From positions 1 to 64,000 of the forward strand of contig CAIVSK010000191.1 in the NCBI GenBank assembly GCA_903908495.1: a DNA stretch of 64,000 bases, given 5' to 3'. The notes below the pieces were generated by a model. The model made no database searches and was not told the origin of the DNA. It was given only the letters and a program-made list of their open reading frames with translations. Position 1 is the stretch's first letter, and the number at the start of each line of letters is the position of its first letter. Position numbers and translations under genes: made by a program. Shown piece after piece: positions 33,720 to 42,276 of the stretch. The stretch comes from Akkermansiaceae bacterium. Lineage in GTDB: Bacteria; Verrucomicrobiota; Verrucomicrobiia; Verrucomicrobiales; Akkermansiaceae.

Positions 33720-35108
33720 ATGAAACTCCGCAACGCATCCACCCGTCCGCGCCTCATCCTCCGCCTCCTGCCGCTGCTTGCCATAGCCGCCCCCATCCAC
33801 GCGGCACCCGCCCAAATCACCTTTGGCCTCGGCCAGGATAGCGGGTTTGCCACAAAGACCACCCCCGCGCCGGCCACCAATGACGCCGCAGCCAACGCCA
33901 CTTTCAAGGTCATCGCCGGCACCCCGGATCCTAACAGCGCGCCGCTCGCCGCACTGCACGACGGGAAAATCCCCCGCAGCGAAGACGAACCCGGATCCAA
34001 CTTTTTCTTCAACGGCGGCGGCCGGGTGCTGGTGGATCTTGGCAAGCCCACCGACGTTGCCAGCATCGCAACCTATTCCTGGCACCCCGGGGCGCGCGCC
34101 GCGCAAAATTACGCGGTCTACGCCGCGGATGAGGCAGCCAAAAATTTCAACCCGCAGCCCGGTGCCGGAGTGCAACCGGCCGAGGTGGGATGGCAGTTGC
34201 TTGCCAAAGTGGACACCAGCGGCAACAAACCGGGACAACACGCAGTGTGCATCACTCCCGGCAGCGGCAAGTCATTCGGCAAGTTTCAACGGGTCCTGTT
34301 CGACATTCAAACCAACCCCAAGGCGCAGGGATTCAGCGACACCTTTTTCAGCGAAATCGACATCGTGGATGCCAACGGCCCGACCCTGGAGCGCGTCAAG
34401 ATCCCGAAGCGAATCACCGCCGTGTTCACTTCCAAGGACAAGAACTTCCACTACACCCTTGATGTTTCAGAAGCGCCCGATCTGCAAGAGTGGTGCGGCA
34501 AAAACCTCATCCCGGTGCTCGAAGACTGGTACCCCAAGATCATCGGCCTCATCCCGGTGACCGGCGTGACGCCATCCCATGAAATCACCTTCACCCTCAA
34601 GGACATGACCCTTCTTCCCGGGCACATGGACGGCGTGCCCGCCTATGCCAGCGGCAATTCCGTGGTGTTCAATGCCAAGTTCATGCGCGACCAACAAACC
34701 GGCGAGGCCATCGGCGCCGGCATCCATGAAATCGTCCACGTCGTCCAGTTCGGCAGCGGCCAGGGCAAACGCAACCGCCCCCGCAGCGGTGGCCAGCCAC
34801 CGACCTGGGTCACCGAGGGAGTGGCCGATTATATCCGCTGGTTCCTATACGAACCGCAAAGCAAGGGTGCCGAAATCACCACCCGCAACGTCGGCCGCGC
34901 CAAATATGATGACAGCTACCGCACGACCGCCAATTTCTTCGACTGGGTCATCAAGAATCACGAAAAAGACCTGATGCGGAAATTGAACATCGCCACCCAT
35001 GACGGATACACCGAGCAACTGTGGAAAGACTGGACCGGTAAGACATTGCAGGAACTCGGCGCGGATTGGAAAAAGGCCAACATGGAACGCCTCGGAGTGA
35101 AAGGGTGA
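33720..35108 (+). CDS. Basic-secretory-protein-like zinc metallopeptidase
   Basis: A 462-residue exported protein. The signal peptide spans about residues 1-28. The N-terminal half (about 30-220) is a beta-rich, discoidin-like region ('[26 protein letters not shown]' in pieces). The C-terminal half matches the plant basic secretory protein (BSP) family, with zinc motif '[14 protein letters not shown]' (HEIVH) and the downstream '[13 protein letters not shown]'. BSP members are thought to be extracellular peptidases related to defence or turnover. The bacterial role is unknown. It lies 42 nt after the acid phosphatase. Confidence 0.83.
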   Translation: MKLRNASTRPRLILRLLPLLAIAAPIHAAPAQITFGLGQDSGFATKTTPAPATNDAAANATFKVIAGTPDPNSAPLAALHDGKIPRSEDEPGSNFFFNGGGRVLVDLGKPTDVASIATYSWHPGARAAQNYAVYAADEAAKNFNPQPGAGVQPAEVGWQLLAKVDTSGNKPGQHAVCITPGSGKSFGKFQRVLFDIQTNPKAQGFSDTFFSEIDIVDANGPTLERVKIPKRITAVFTSKDKNFHYTLDVSEAPDLQEWCGKNLIPVLEDWYPKIIGLIPVTGVTPSHEITFTLKDMTLLPGHMDGVPAYASGNSVVFNAKFMRDQQTGEAIGAGIHEIVHVVQFGSGQGKRNRPRSGGQPPTWVTEGVADYIRWFLYEPQSKGAEITTRNVGRAKYDDSYRTTANFFDWVIKNHEKDLMRKLNIATHDGYTEQLWKDWTGKTLQELGADWKKANMERLGVKG

Positions 35109-35154
35109 CCGGGCTGCTCAGCCCCATGGCAACAGCGTGACTCGGCGCGTCTGC

Positions 35155-35187
35155 GGCAACTGCGCTTTGTCGGGCAACTGCGCTTTG
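35155..35187 (+). repeat. 15-bp direct repeat upstream of asnS
   Basis: GGCAACTGCGCTTTG occurs at 35155-35169 and again at 35173-35187 (18-bp period) in the leader ahead of asnS. Tandem duplication is the simple explanation. A regulatory role is only a guess. Confidence 0.8.
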
Positions 35188-35220
35188 ACAAGTGAGCGCG
35201 GACCGGTTCTACTCGTGGTC

Positions 35221-36582
35221 ATGCGCACTCTCATCAAGCATGTCCTGCAACGCGAAGAACCCTGCGACGAGCTCCAGGTGGCCGGTTGGATCCGCACCCG
35301 CCGCGATTCCAAGGCATTCTCGTTCATCGAACTCAACGACGGCACCTGCCTCGGCAACCTCCAAATCGTCGCCGATGCCGCCATTCCCGGCTACGACGCA
35401 ATCACCAAAATGAGCACCGGGGCCTCGGTGGAGGTCAGCGGCAAGCTCGTCCCCTCGCCCGCCGCCGGCCAGCGCTGGGAAATGCAGGCGGCATCGCTCA
35501 AGCTGCTAGGCGAGGCACCCGAGGACTATCCGCTGCAAAAGAAAGGCCACAGCACCGAGTTTCTGCGCTCCATCGCCCATTTGCGGCCCCGCACCAACCT
35601 TTACGGCGCGGTGTTCCGGATGCGCAGCCGCCTGGCCTACGCAGTGCACCGCTTCTTCCAGGAGCGCGATTTCATCTGCGTCCACACCCCCATCATCACC
35701 GCCAGTGATTGCGAGGGCGCCGGCGAGATGTTCCGGGTGACCACCCTGCCCGACGATAAGATCGCGCACGACGCCGAGGACTTCTTCGGCAAGCGCGCCT
35801 ACCTAACAGTAAGCGGCCAGCTCGAAGGCGAGACCTTCGCCTGCGCCCTGTCTAACATCTACACCTTCGGCCCGACCTTCCGCGCTGAAAACTCCAACAC
35901 CTCGCGCCATGCCGCGGAGTTCTGGATGGTCGAGCCGGAGGTGGCCTTCTGCGATCTGGCCGGCGATATGGACCTGGCCGAGGCGCTGGTCAAATACCTG
36001 GTAAAAGAGGCGCTCGACAACAACGGGGGCGATCTGGCGATTTTCGAGAAATTCGTCGACAAGGGGCTGCGCGAGCGGCTCGAGTTTGTGGCGAGCCGGC
36101 CGTTTGAGCGGATCAGCTACACTGAAGCCGTGAAATTGTTGGAGGCCAGCGGCAAGACCTTCGACTATCCGGTGGCATACGGCCTCAACCTGCAAAGCGA
36201 ACACGAGCGCTGGCTCACCGAGGAACATTGCAAGAAGCCCGTCACCGTCTTCAACTACCCGAAGGAAATCAAACCCTTCTACATGCGCCTCAACGATGAC
36301 GACACCACCGTCACCGCCATGGACGTGCTGGTGCCCGGCATCGGCGAAATCGTCGGCGGCAGCCAACGCGAGGAGCGCCTGGATGTCTTGTTAGCCAACT
36401 TCGCCAAGCACGGCCTCAACGCCGAGGCCTACGGCTGGTACGCGGACCTGCGTAAATACGGCAGCGTGCCGCACGCGGGTTTTGGCATGGGCTTTGAGCG
36501 CATGCTCATGTTCGTCACCGGCATGGCCAACATCCGCGACGTCATCCCGTTCGCGCGGACGCCGGGGAACTGCGAGTTCTAA
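35221..36582 (+). CDS. asnS: Asparaginyl-tRNA synthetase
   Basis: A 453-residue class IIb aminoacyl-tRNA synthetase. The N-terminal OB-fold anticodon-binding domain is recognisable ('[20 protein letters not shown]'). Class II motif 2 is '[20 protein letters not shown]' and motif 3 is '[14 protein letters not shown]'. The '[12 protein letters not shown]' segment and the '[12 protein letters not shown]' loop, with AsnRS-type Lys rather than AspRS features, support Asn specificity. ATG 35221 is the family start. The track start at 35137 includes the direct repeat. It is convergent with uvrC. Confidence 0.93.
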   Translation: MRTLIKHVLQREEPCDELQVAGWIRTRRDSKAFSFIELNDGTCLGNLQIVADAAIPGYDAITKMSTGASVEVSGKLVPSPAAGQRWEMQAASLKLLGEAPEDYPLQKKGHSTEFLRSIAHLRPRTNLYGAVFRMRSRLAYAVHRFFQERDFICVHTPIITASDCEGAGEMFRVTTLPDDKIAHDAEDFFGKRAYLTVSGQLEGETFACALSNIYTFGPTFRAENSNTSRHAAEFWMVEPEVAFCDLAGDMDLAEALVKYLVKEALDNNGGDLAIFEKFVDKGLRERLEFVASRPFERISYTEAVKLLEASGKTFDYPVAYGLNLQSEHERWLTEEHCKKPVTVFNYPKEIKPFYMRLNDDDTTVTAMDVLVPGIGEIVGGSQREERLDVLLANFAKHGLNAEAYGWYADLRKYGSVPHAGFGMGFERMLMFVTGMANIRDVIPFARTPGNCEF

Positions 36583-36608
36583 CGATAAGTGCAGGGACAG
36601 CGCATGCA

Positions 36609-36647
36609 TGGAGTGCGGTGGCAAGCGCCAGCGCGACACCGCTGTGG
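36609..36647 (+). repeat. Hairpin repeat, family C, copy 2
   Basis: A 39-bp element reading TGGAGTGCGGTGGCAAGCGC then CAGCGCGACACCGCTGTGG, related to the inverse of 21441-21478. It lies in the 75-bp gap between the convergent asnS and uvrC genes, again a place where a two-way terminator is expected. Confidence 0.8.
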
Positions 36648-36657
36648 CTCGCCGCCG

Positions 36658-38208
36658 CTACATTCGCCGCAGAAACTCCAGAATAACGGCGGCGGATTTC
36701 TCCGAAATGTTAGGCACGGCGGCGATGTCCGCCACGCTGGCGAGTTTGAGGCGGGCGACGCTGCCGAATTTTTGCAACAACACCTGCTTGCGCTTGGGCG
36801 ACATGCCGGGGCACTCGTCGAGCAGGCTTTCGTGCATGCGGCGGCGGTAGAGCAGTTCGTTGTAGCCGTTGGCGAAGCGGTGGGCCTCGTCGCGGATGCG
36901 CTGGAGCAATTTGAGGGCCCCACGATCGTGCGGGATGCGCAGCGACTCGCTGCGGCCGGGAATGAACACCTCCTCGTGCTGTTTGGCCAGGCCGATGACC
37001 GGCAGCGCGTGCAGCCCGAGGGCGCGGAGCTCCCTAACAGCCATGCCGAGCTGGCCCTTGCCACCGTCCACGATGACCAGATCGGGCAGCACGATGCGCG
37101 CCCGGCCCTCGCGCGCCAATCGGCGCTGCGCCTCGGTCACATCCTCCTGGGTGAGGCCGGCATCCGGGTCGGCCGCGGAGTTTTCCAGCAGAATGCGCGA
37201 AAACCGGCGGCGGATCACCTCGGCCATGGAAGCGAAGTCGTCCTGCCCCGCCACGGTGCGGATGCGATAGCGGCGGTAGTTTTGATTATCGGGGCGGCCA
37301 TCGGTGAAACGCACCATGGAGGCGACGATGTGGTTGGAGGAAACATTGGAAATGTCGAAACATTCCATCACCCGGGGCGGACCGGCGAGCTGCAGCAATT
37401 CACCGAGCTCGGCCAAGTCGGCGGCGGGCTGGACGGTGCTCGGCAGGCTACGGCCGCGAAACTGGCGGGTCGGGCTGAGGGTTTTCTCGAGGTTGCTGAG
37501 GATATCGCGGAGGGTGGCGGCGCGCTCGAAGTCGAGTAGCCCGGCCGCCTCCTGCATGTCGCGGCGAAGTTCGTCAAACAACTCGCGCCGGCCCTTGCCT
37601 TCCAAAATCCGGCAGGCCTCGTCGATTTTGGCGGCGTAGGCCGCGCCATCGATGCGCCCGATGCACGGCGCGGAGCAATTGCGGATGATGTCCGCGTTGC
37701 AATGGCGGTAATCGGCCTCGCCGGGCTGCAGCGGGCGGCAGGCGCGGAATCCGTACTTGCGATTGAGCCAGGACAGCGTTTCGCGCAGGGCGCTGGAATG
37801 TGCAAACGGGCCGAAATAGCGCGAACCGTCGTCCTTCTTCATCCGCGTGAGCGCAAACCGCGGCCACGGGTCGGCGAGGCGGATTTTCACCAGCAAGAAC
37901 CGCTTGTCGTCGCGCAACGCCAGGTTGTAGCGCGGCCGGTAATCCTTGATGAGCTTGCCTTCCAATAGCAGGGATTCCTCCTCGTTGCGAACCACGTGGA
38001 TCTCAAAATCACAAATCGAGTCGATCAGCGCCCGCGTCTTGAGGTCCGCCCGCGTCTTGCCCGAGGCCATGAAGTACGACGCGAGGCGCCGCCGCAAATC
38101 CAGCGCCTTGCCCACGTAGATGATCGTGCCGAGAACGTCGCGCATCAGGTACACCCCGGGTTGGTGGGGCACCTCACGAAGCTTGGCTTTGAGATCGACA
38201 GAGGACAT
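36658..38208 (-). CDS. uvrC: Excinuclease ABC subunit C
   Basis: A 516-residue nucleotide-excision-repair nuclease that makes both incisions around a lesion with UvrB. Domains by pattern: GIY-YIG nuclease at residues about 10-95 ('GVYLMRDVLGTIIYVGKALD'), Cys-containing region 'NCSAPCIGRID', UVR/UvrB-binding helix pair about 195-235 ('LFDELRRDMQEAAGLLDFERAATLRD' in part), RNase H-like nuclease with 'ECFDISNVSSNHIVASMV' and 'DLVIVDGGKGQL', and a C-terminal helix-hairpin-helix ('ECPGMSPKRKQVLLQKFGSV'). It is shorter than the roughly 600 residues of E. coli but no domain is missing. ATG 38208 is the family start. Confidence 0.93.
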   Translation of the reverse strand: MSSVDLKAKLREVPHQPGVYLMRDVLGTIIYVGKALDLRRRLASYFMASGKTRADLKTRALIDSICDFEIHVVRNEEESLLLEGKLIKDYRPRYNLALRDDKRFLLVKIRLADPWPRFALTRMKKDDGSRYFGPFAHSSALRETLSWLNRKYGFRACRPLQPGEADYRHCNADIIRNCSAPCIGRIDGAAYAAKIDEACRILEGKGRRELFDELRRDMQEAAGLLDFERAATLRDILSNLEKTLSPTRQFRGRSLPSTVQPAADLAELGELLQLAGPPRVMECFDISNVSSNHIVASMVRFTDGRPDNQNYRRYRIRTVAGQDDFASMAEVIRRRFSRILLENSAADPDAGLTQEDVTEAQRRLAREGRARIVLPDLVIVDGGKGQLGMAVRELRALGLHALPVIGLAKQHEEVFIPGRSESLRIPHDRGALKLLQRIRDEAHRFANGYNELLYRRRMHESLLDECPGMSPKRKQVLLQKFGSVARLKLASVADIAAVPNISEKSAAVILEFLRRM

Positions 38209-38297
38209 GGCTGGGGGCGCACCCACCTTAATGAACAGGCTGCCGCTGGAAATGAAAACCGCAAAAATCCGCGTCTTTCGCTCGGCCAGCCTTGTGG

Positions 38298-38316
38298 CGG
38301 CGCTCTGTGAGCGCCG
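38298..38316. repeat. Perfect 8-bp-stem hairpin
   Basis: CGGCGCTC-TGT-GAGCGCCG in the intergenic region between the divergent uvrC and exbB-like genes. The perfect stem could be a repeat remnant or a transcript-level structure in the exbB leader. Confidence 0.7.
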
Positions 38317-38432
38317 ATGCCGTGGAGGTTCGCCATGGCAGGTTGCGATGGGCTGCGCGACTTATTGCGCCTCGGGGGCAGCCGAGGCTTGCGTTGGGAC
38401 GGCAGTGCGCTAGGCTCTGCGGACCAAACCTC

Positions 38433-39272
38433 ATGAATTGCCGCCTATTGACTGCCGCGGGGATGTACGTCTCCGTGCTATCCGCATCCGCCGCCGCGCC
38501 CGTCGCCGCCGCAGCCCCCCCCCACCAAGCGAAAAATTTCCTCGAAGTGGTGGTGGCCGGCGGGATCATGGTCTATCCGCTGGCCCTGCTCTCGGTGGTC
38601 GGCGTGGTGCTGATCCTGATCTATCTCCTAACCATCCGGCGCAACGCCATCGTCAGCGACCATTTCATGCACACTGCCGAGGCGATGATCCGCAAGCGCG
38701 ACTACCTGGGCCTCATCGCCTTCAGCCAGCGGCGCAACGAGTGCATCGCCCGCATCACCCAGAAAACCCTCACCTTCATTTCAACCAACCCGGGCAATTC
38801 GTTCGAAAACGTCCGCGAAGTGGCCCAAACCGAGGGCTCCCGCCAGGCCGGCATGCTCACCTCGCGCATCGCCTATCTGGCCGACATCGGCTCCATCGCC
38901 CCGATGGTCGGCCTGCTCGGCACCGTGTTGGGCATGATCGAGGCGTTCATTGAGATGTCCGGCGGCGACGTCCAGGGCGTGCGCCAAATGGGCCTCGCCG
39001 AGGGCGTCTCCAAAGCCTTGATCGCCACCGCCGGCGGCTTGGGCATCAGCATCCTCGCCCTCACGTTCTACTCGATTTTCCGCGGCCGGGTCCAAAAGTA
39101 CATTTCCGAGCTGGAAGCCGCCGCCACCCACCTCATCGCCCTGCTCAACGCCCAATTCGAACGCCAACCGGTGGCATCTTACACAGCTCCGGCCCAACGG
39201 GCCCGCGAGCATTACTCGGTGCCCGCCGCGTCCCCGCTCATCGGCGACCGTCCGGACTTGCACGGGATCTAA
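38433..39272 (+). CDS. MotA/TolQ/ExbB proton channel family protein
   Basis: A 279-residue inner-membrane protein of the ExbB/TolQ family, the channel that couples proton flow to outer-membrane import or envelope constriction. An N-terminal signal-like segment (residues 1-25) is followed by helix 1 ('YPLALLSVVGVVLILIYLL'), a cytoplasmic loop, and the paired helices with family motifs 'YLADIGSIAPMVGLLGTVLGMI' and 'KALIATAGGLGISILALTFYS'. The extra N-terminal segment is a common verrucomicrobial variant. ATG 38433 gives this topology. The exbD-like gene follows 12 nt downstream and a TPR gene after that. Confidence 0.88.
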   Translation: MNCRLLTAAGMYVSVLSASAAAPVAAAAPPHQAKNFLEVVVAGGIMVYPLALLSVVGVVLILIYLLTIRRNAIVSDHFMHTAEAMIRKRDYLGLIAFSQRRNECIARITQKTLTFISTNPGNSFENVREVAQTEGSRQAGMLTSRIAYLADIGSIAPMVGLLGTVLGMIEAFIEMSGGDVQGVRQMGLAEGVSKALIATAGGLGISILALTFYSIFRGRVQKYISELEAAATHLIALLNAQFERQPVASYTAPAQRAREHYSVPAASPLIGDRPDLHGI

Positions 39273-39284
39273 CTCCTTCAGCGG

Positions 39285-39704
39285 ATGCAATTCTCCAGTC
39301 GCCAGCCCCCGCCCATCGCCATGCAATTGGCGCCGATGATCGACATTTTGCTGTTGCTGCTGAGCTTTTTCATCATCACCCGGCAGCTCACCCGTTCTGA
39401 AACCGAGCTATCGGTGTCGGTGCCCACCGCTGAGGAAGGCACCCAGAAAAACCGCTCGCGCGGCGAAATCATCATCAACATCCTCGCCGACGGCTCGGTC
39501 AAGGTCGAAGGCAGCAACGTCAACTTGGGCCAATTGCGCGAAAAACTCACCGCCGTGGCCAAACTCTGGAAAAACCAACCGGTGCGCATCCGCGGCGACG
39601 GCAATGTCAACTACCAGCGCATCGTGGAGGTGATCGACACCTGCCAGAAGAGCGGCATTTGGAACATCTCCTTCGCCACCCAGCTCCCCACACCCGCCAA
39701 GTAA
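39285..39704 (+). CDS. ExbD/TolR family biopolymer transport protein
   Basis: A 139-residue single-pass inner-membrane partner of the ExbB-like protein upstream. The one membrane helix carries the essential aspartate in 'LAPMIDILLLLLSFFIITRQ'. The periplasmic part has the TolR/ExbD pattern ('IIINILADGSVKVEG', 'VRIRGDGNVNYQRIVEVIDTC'). It begins 12 nt after the channel gene. Together with the TPR protein this looks like an energised envelope complex. No TonB or TolB is present in the window. Confidence 0.9.
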   Translation: MQFSSRQPPPIAMQLAPMIDILLLLLSFFIITRQLTRSETELSVSVPTAEEGTQKNRSRGEIIINILADGSVKVEGSNVNLGQLREKLTAVAKLWKNQPVRIRGDGNVNYQRIVEVIDTCQKSGIWNISFATQLPTPAK

Positions 39705-39745
39705 TCCGGGCCACCTGCCACTCCAGGTCACTTTTCCCAACAGCC

Positions 39746-42121
39746 ATGTACCGCATCCTCGCCCTTCTCGTTGTCGCCTGCGGCTCGCTGTGTGCCCAAG
39801 CCCCGCGGGCCGAACCGGTGGCCGATCCGGGCCTGCGTCCGGACGCGGCCAACGACATGTTTGCCCGCGGCAAAAACCTCTACGACGCCGCCCAAAGCAG
39901 CAGCGCCCCGGAAAACCGCCAGGCCGGCTTCGAGCGCGCCGCGGTGATTTTCACCGGCTACCTCAGTGAGTTCCCCAACCATCCCAATGCCGAGATGGCG
40001 TGGTGGTACCTCGGCAACAGCTACTATCAGGGCGGCCAGATCGACGAGGGCAAGCGCTGTTTCCACACCCTGCTCAACCGCTACATCAAGGGCAAATGGG
40101 TCGCCGCCGCCGCCTACACCCTCGCCGCCGATCACTATAACAAAACCGAGTACAACCTGGCCGCCCCGCTTTTTGAGCTGTTCGCCAAAAACGCCGCCAA
40201 ACCCGAGGACCGCCCGCGCGGCAACTACTTCGCCGGCACCTGCTACCGCCTGCTCGGCCAGGATCACGATGCCATCCGCGCGTTTCAACAGGTCCTCGAC
40301 GATCCCGCCGGTGTGTTGTTCGCCCCCCAGGCCAAGCTCGCCCTTGGCCACCTCACCGTCAAAGCCGGCAAACTCCCCGAGGGCCTCGCCCTCTACGAAC
40401 AACTCATCGCCTCACCCTGCCAAATCAAACTGCGTGGCGAAGCCGCCCTCCACGCCGCCCTCACCGCCACCAAGCTCGGGCAACCCGAGCTCGCCACCAA
40501 ATACCTCAACATCATCATGACCACCCCGGGCATGGAGGCCTTCCGCCTCGATGCGCAAACCGCCCTGATGGCGGGATTTTTCGCCAACAAGGACTACGCC
40601 AAAGTCATCGAGAGCTTCCGCAATACCACGCTCAAGGCAGAGGGCGAAAAGGAAGCCACCCGCCTTATGATCGTCGCCCGTTCCTTCCTGCGCCTCAAAA
40701 AACCCAACGACGCTCTCACCTACTTCCGCGAGGTCGAACACCTCGTCGAACCCCAGCATGACCTCGCCTTCCAGGCGTCCTACTACCGCCTGCTCTGCTT
40801 CTTCGAAATCGAAGGCCGCCACCTGCCCGATCAGGTCGACGCTTTCCTCGAACTCTATCGCAAGGCCCGCCCCGAGGACCCGCGCATCCACACCGCCTTG
40901 CTGATGAAAGCAGAAACCCTCTTCTCCAGCAAGGACCTCCCCGCCGCCGCCAAACTCTACAACCAGATCAATGCCGCGCGCATCAGTGAGAAAAACCGCC
41001 CGGGCCTGCTCTATCAGCGCGGCTGGTGCCTGGCCGACGCGGGCGACCCGCAAGGGGCCATCCGCTCGCTCAGCGATTTCATCAGCAAGTACCCAAGCGA
41101 CCCGCGCACACCCTCGGCCATCGCCAAGCGGGCCAGCGCCTATGCCGCCAGCGCGGAACCGGCCAAGGCCATCAAAGACTTCGACCGCCTCACCGCCCCC
41201 GGCACGCCCGCCGACCTCTGCTCCTTCGCCTGGCTGGAAAGTGCCCGCATGCGCCGCACCGAAGCCAACCTGCCGGATATGATCGCCCGCTACAAGGGCT
41301 TGCTCGACAACGTCAAGGACCTCAGCCCCAAACTCGCCGCCGAAGCCAACTACTGGATCGGCCAGGGACTCACTAAAACCAACGCCTCCAAGGACGCCAT
41401 TCCCTATCTGGACAAAGCCCGCAGCCTGCGCCCGGACACCTATGCCAAGCACGCCGGACTGCTGCTGACCCTCGGCTACTTCGCCGCCCAGGACTCGCTG
41501 CATCTTGCCACCGAGATCGATCTGGCCATCAAAGACAAATACGACTCCGACATTCCCGAGCAAGTCCTGCAATGGGCCGGCATGCAGGCATACAACGCCG
41601 ATGACTTCGCCGCCGCCGCCCGCTTCCTCAACCTCGTCGCCAATCCCCAGGAACCCCGCGAAACCCCCAAGGAAGTCTGGCGCTACCTCGCCAAGGCCCG
41701 CCTCGAAACCGGCGATGCCACCGCCGCCCTCAGCGCGTCCACCAACGTCCTCAGCGTCGAGGACAACCCGGGCTGGAAGGCCGACGGCCTGCTCGACCGC
41801 GGCCGCGCACTGCTCGCCCTCAAGCGCCCCGGCGACGCCCGCACCGCCACCGATGAGGCCCTCGCCCTGCGCCCCCAAGGCCGCACCAATGCCGGCCTGC
41901 GCATCCTCTCGGGCGACCTCAAACTGCTCGCCAACGACCCCACCGGCGCTGCCGCCGAGTACACCATCGTCGTCGAGTTCCATGACGACAAGGACCTCAA
42001 GCCGCTGGCGCTCTTCAAGCTCGTCGCCATCCTCGACAAACAAAAGGACGCCGCCGGCGCGGAAAAATACCGCCGCCAGCTCCTAACCGAGTTTCCCAAC
42101 TGGAAGGCGCCCAAGTCCTGA
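39746..42121 (+). CDS. Exported TPR-repeat protein
   Basis: A 791-residue exported protein with a signal peptide (about 1-18, ending 'SLCAQ') and tetratricopeptide-like repeats along most of its length, e.g. 'PNAEMAWWYLGNSYYQGGQIDEG' in part, 'DRPRGNYFAGTCYRLLGQ' and 'LLYQRGWCLADAGDPQGAI'. The arrangement resembles YbgF/CpoB-like or BamD-like TPR proteins attached to Tol/Exb systems. It starts 41 nt after the exbD-like gene, so it is probably in the same transcript. The partner proteins are unknown. It is convergent with the PEP-CTERM gene. Confidence 0.83.
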   Translation: MYRILALLVVACGSLCAQAPRAEPVADPGLRPDAANDMFARGKNLYDAAQSSSAPENRQAGFERAAVIFTGYLSEFPNHPNAEMAWWYLGNSYYQGGQIDEGKRCFHTLLNRYIKGKWVAAAAYTLAADHYNKTEYNLAAPLFELFAKNAAKPEDRPRGNYFAGTCYRLLGQDHDAIRAFQQVLDDPAGVLFAPQAKLALGHLTVKAGKLPEGLALYEQLIASPCQIKLRGEAALHAALTATKLGQPELATKYLNIIMTTPGMEAFRLDAQTALMAGFFANKDYAKVIESFRNTTLKAEGEKEATRLMIVARSFLRLKKPNDALTYFREVEHLVEPQHDLAFQASYYRLLCFFEIEGRHLPDQVDAFLELYRKARPEDPRIHTALLMKAETLFSSKDLPAAAKLYNQINAARISEKNRPGLLYQRGWCLADAGDPQGAIRSLSDFISKYPSDPRTPSAIAKRASAYAASAEPAKAIKDFDRLTAPGTPADLCSFAWLESARMRRTEANLPDMIARYKGLLDNVKDLSPKLAAEANYWIGQGLTKTNASKDAIPYLDKARSLRPDTYAKHAGLLLTLGYFAAQDSLHLATEIDLAIKDKYDSDIPEQVLQWAGMQAYNADDFAAAARFLNLVANPQEPRETPKEVWRYLAKARLETGDATAALSASTNVLSVEDNPGWKADGLLDRGRALLALKRPGDARTATDEALALRPQGRTNAGLRILSGDLKLLANDPTGAAAEYTIVVEFHDDKDLKPLALFKLVAILDKQKDAAGAEKYRRQLLTEFPNWKAPKS

Positions 42122-42170
42122 GTAGACGGGCTGCCATTGGTCCGTGCGAATCCCAGGAGCCGGCCAACAA

Positions 42171-42276
42171 GGAGGGGCGATCCGCCGAATCGCCCTGGAC
42201 CATGAGGGGCAATGGCAAGCATATACCCGCCACTCACTGGCTCACCATGGGCAACGGCGGACCAGTCCGCCGCTCC
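42171..42276 (+). repeat. Palindromic repeat, family B, copy 1
   Basis: A 106-bp element that closely matches the inverse of 58629-58736. Both read GGAGGG(G/T)CGATC, then CGAATCGCCCT(G/C)GACCATGAG, a middle with 'GGCAATGG...CCACTCA(C/T)TGGCTC', and CGGCGGA(C/T)C(A/G)G(T/AGT)CCGCCGCTCC. The ends are themselves palindromic. The right arm overlaps the last codons of the PEP-CTERM gene, and the rest fills the gap to the convergent TPR gene. Confidence 0.85.

Noticed and set aside
36658-38208. uvrC as a truncated gene because it is shorter than E. coli UvrC
   Set aside because: All expected domains, from GIY-YIG to the helix-hairpin-helix, are present in order; the difference is in linkers.
40412-42043. 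543-codon minus-strand ORF
   Set aside because: Antisense to the TPR gene; very rich in Gly, Val and Glu, as expected for the complement of alanine-rich coding DNA.
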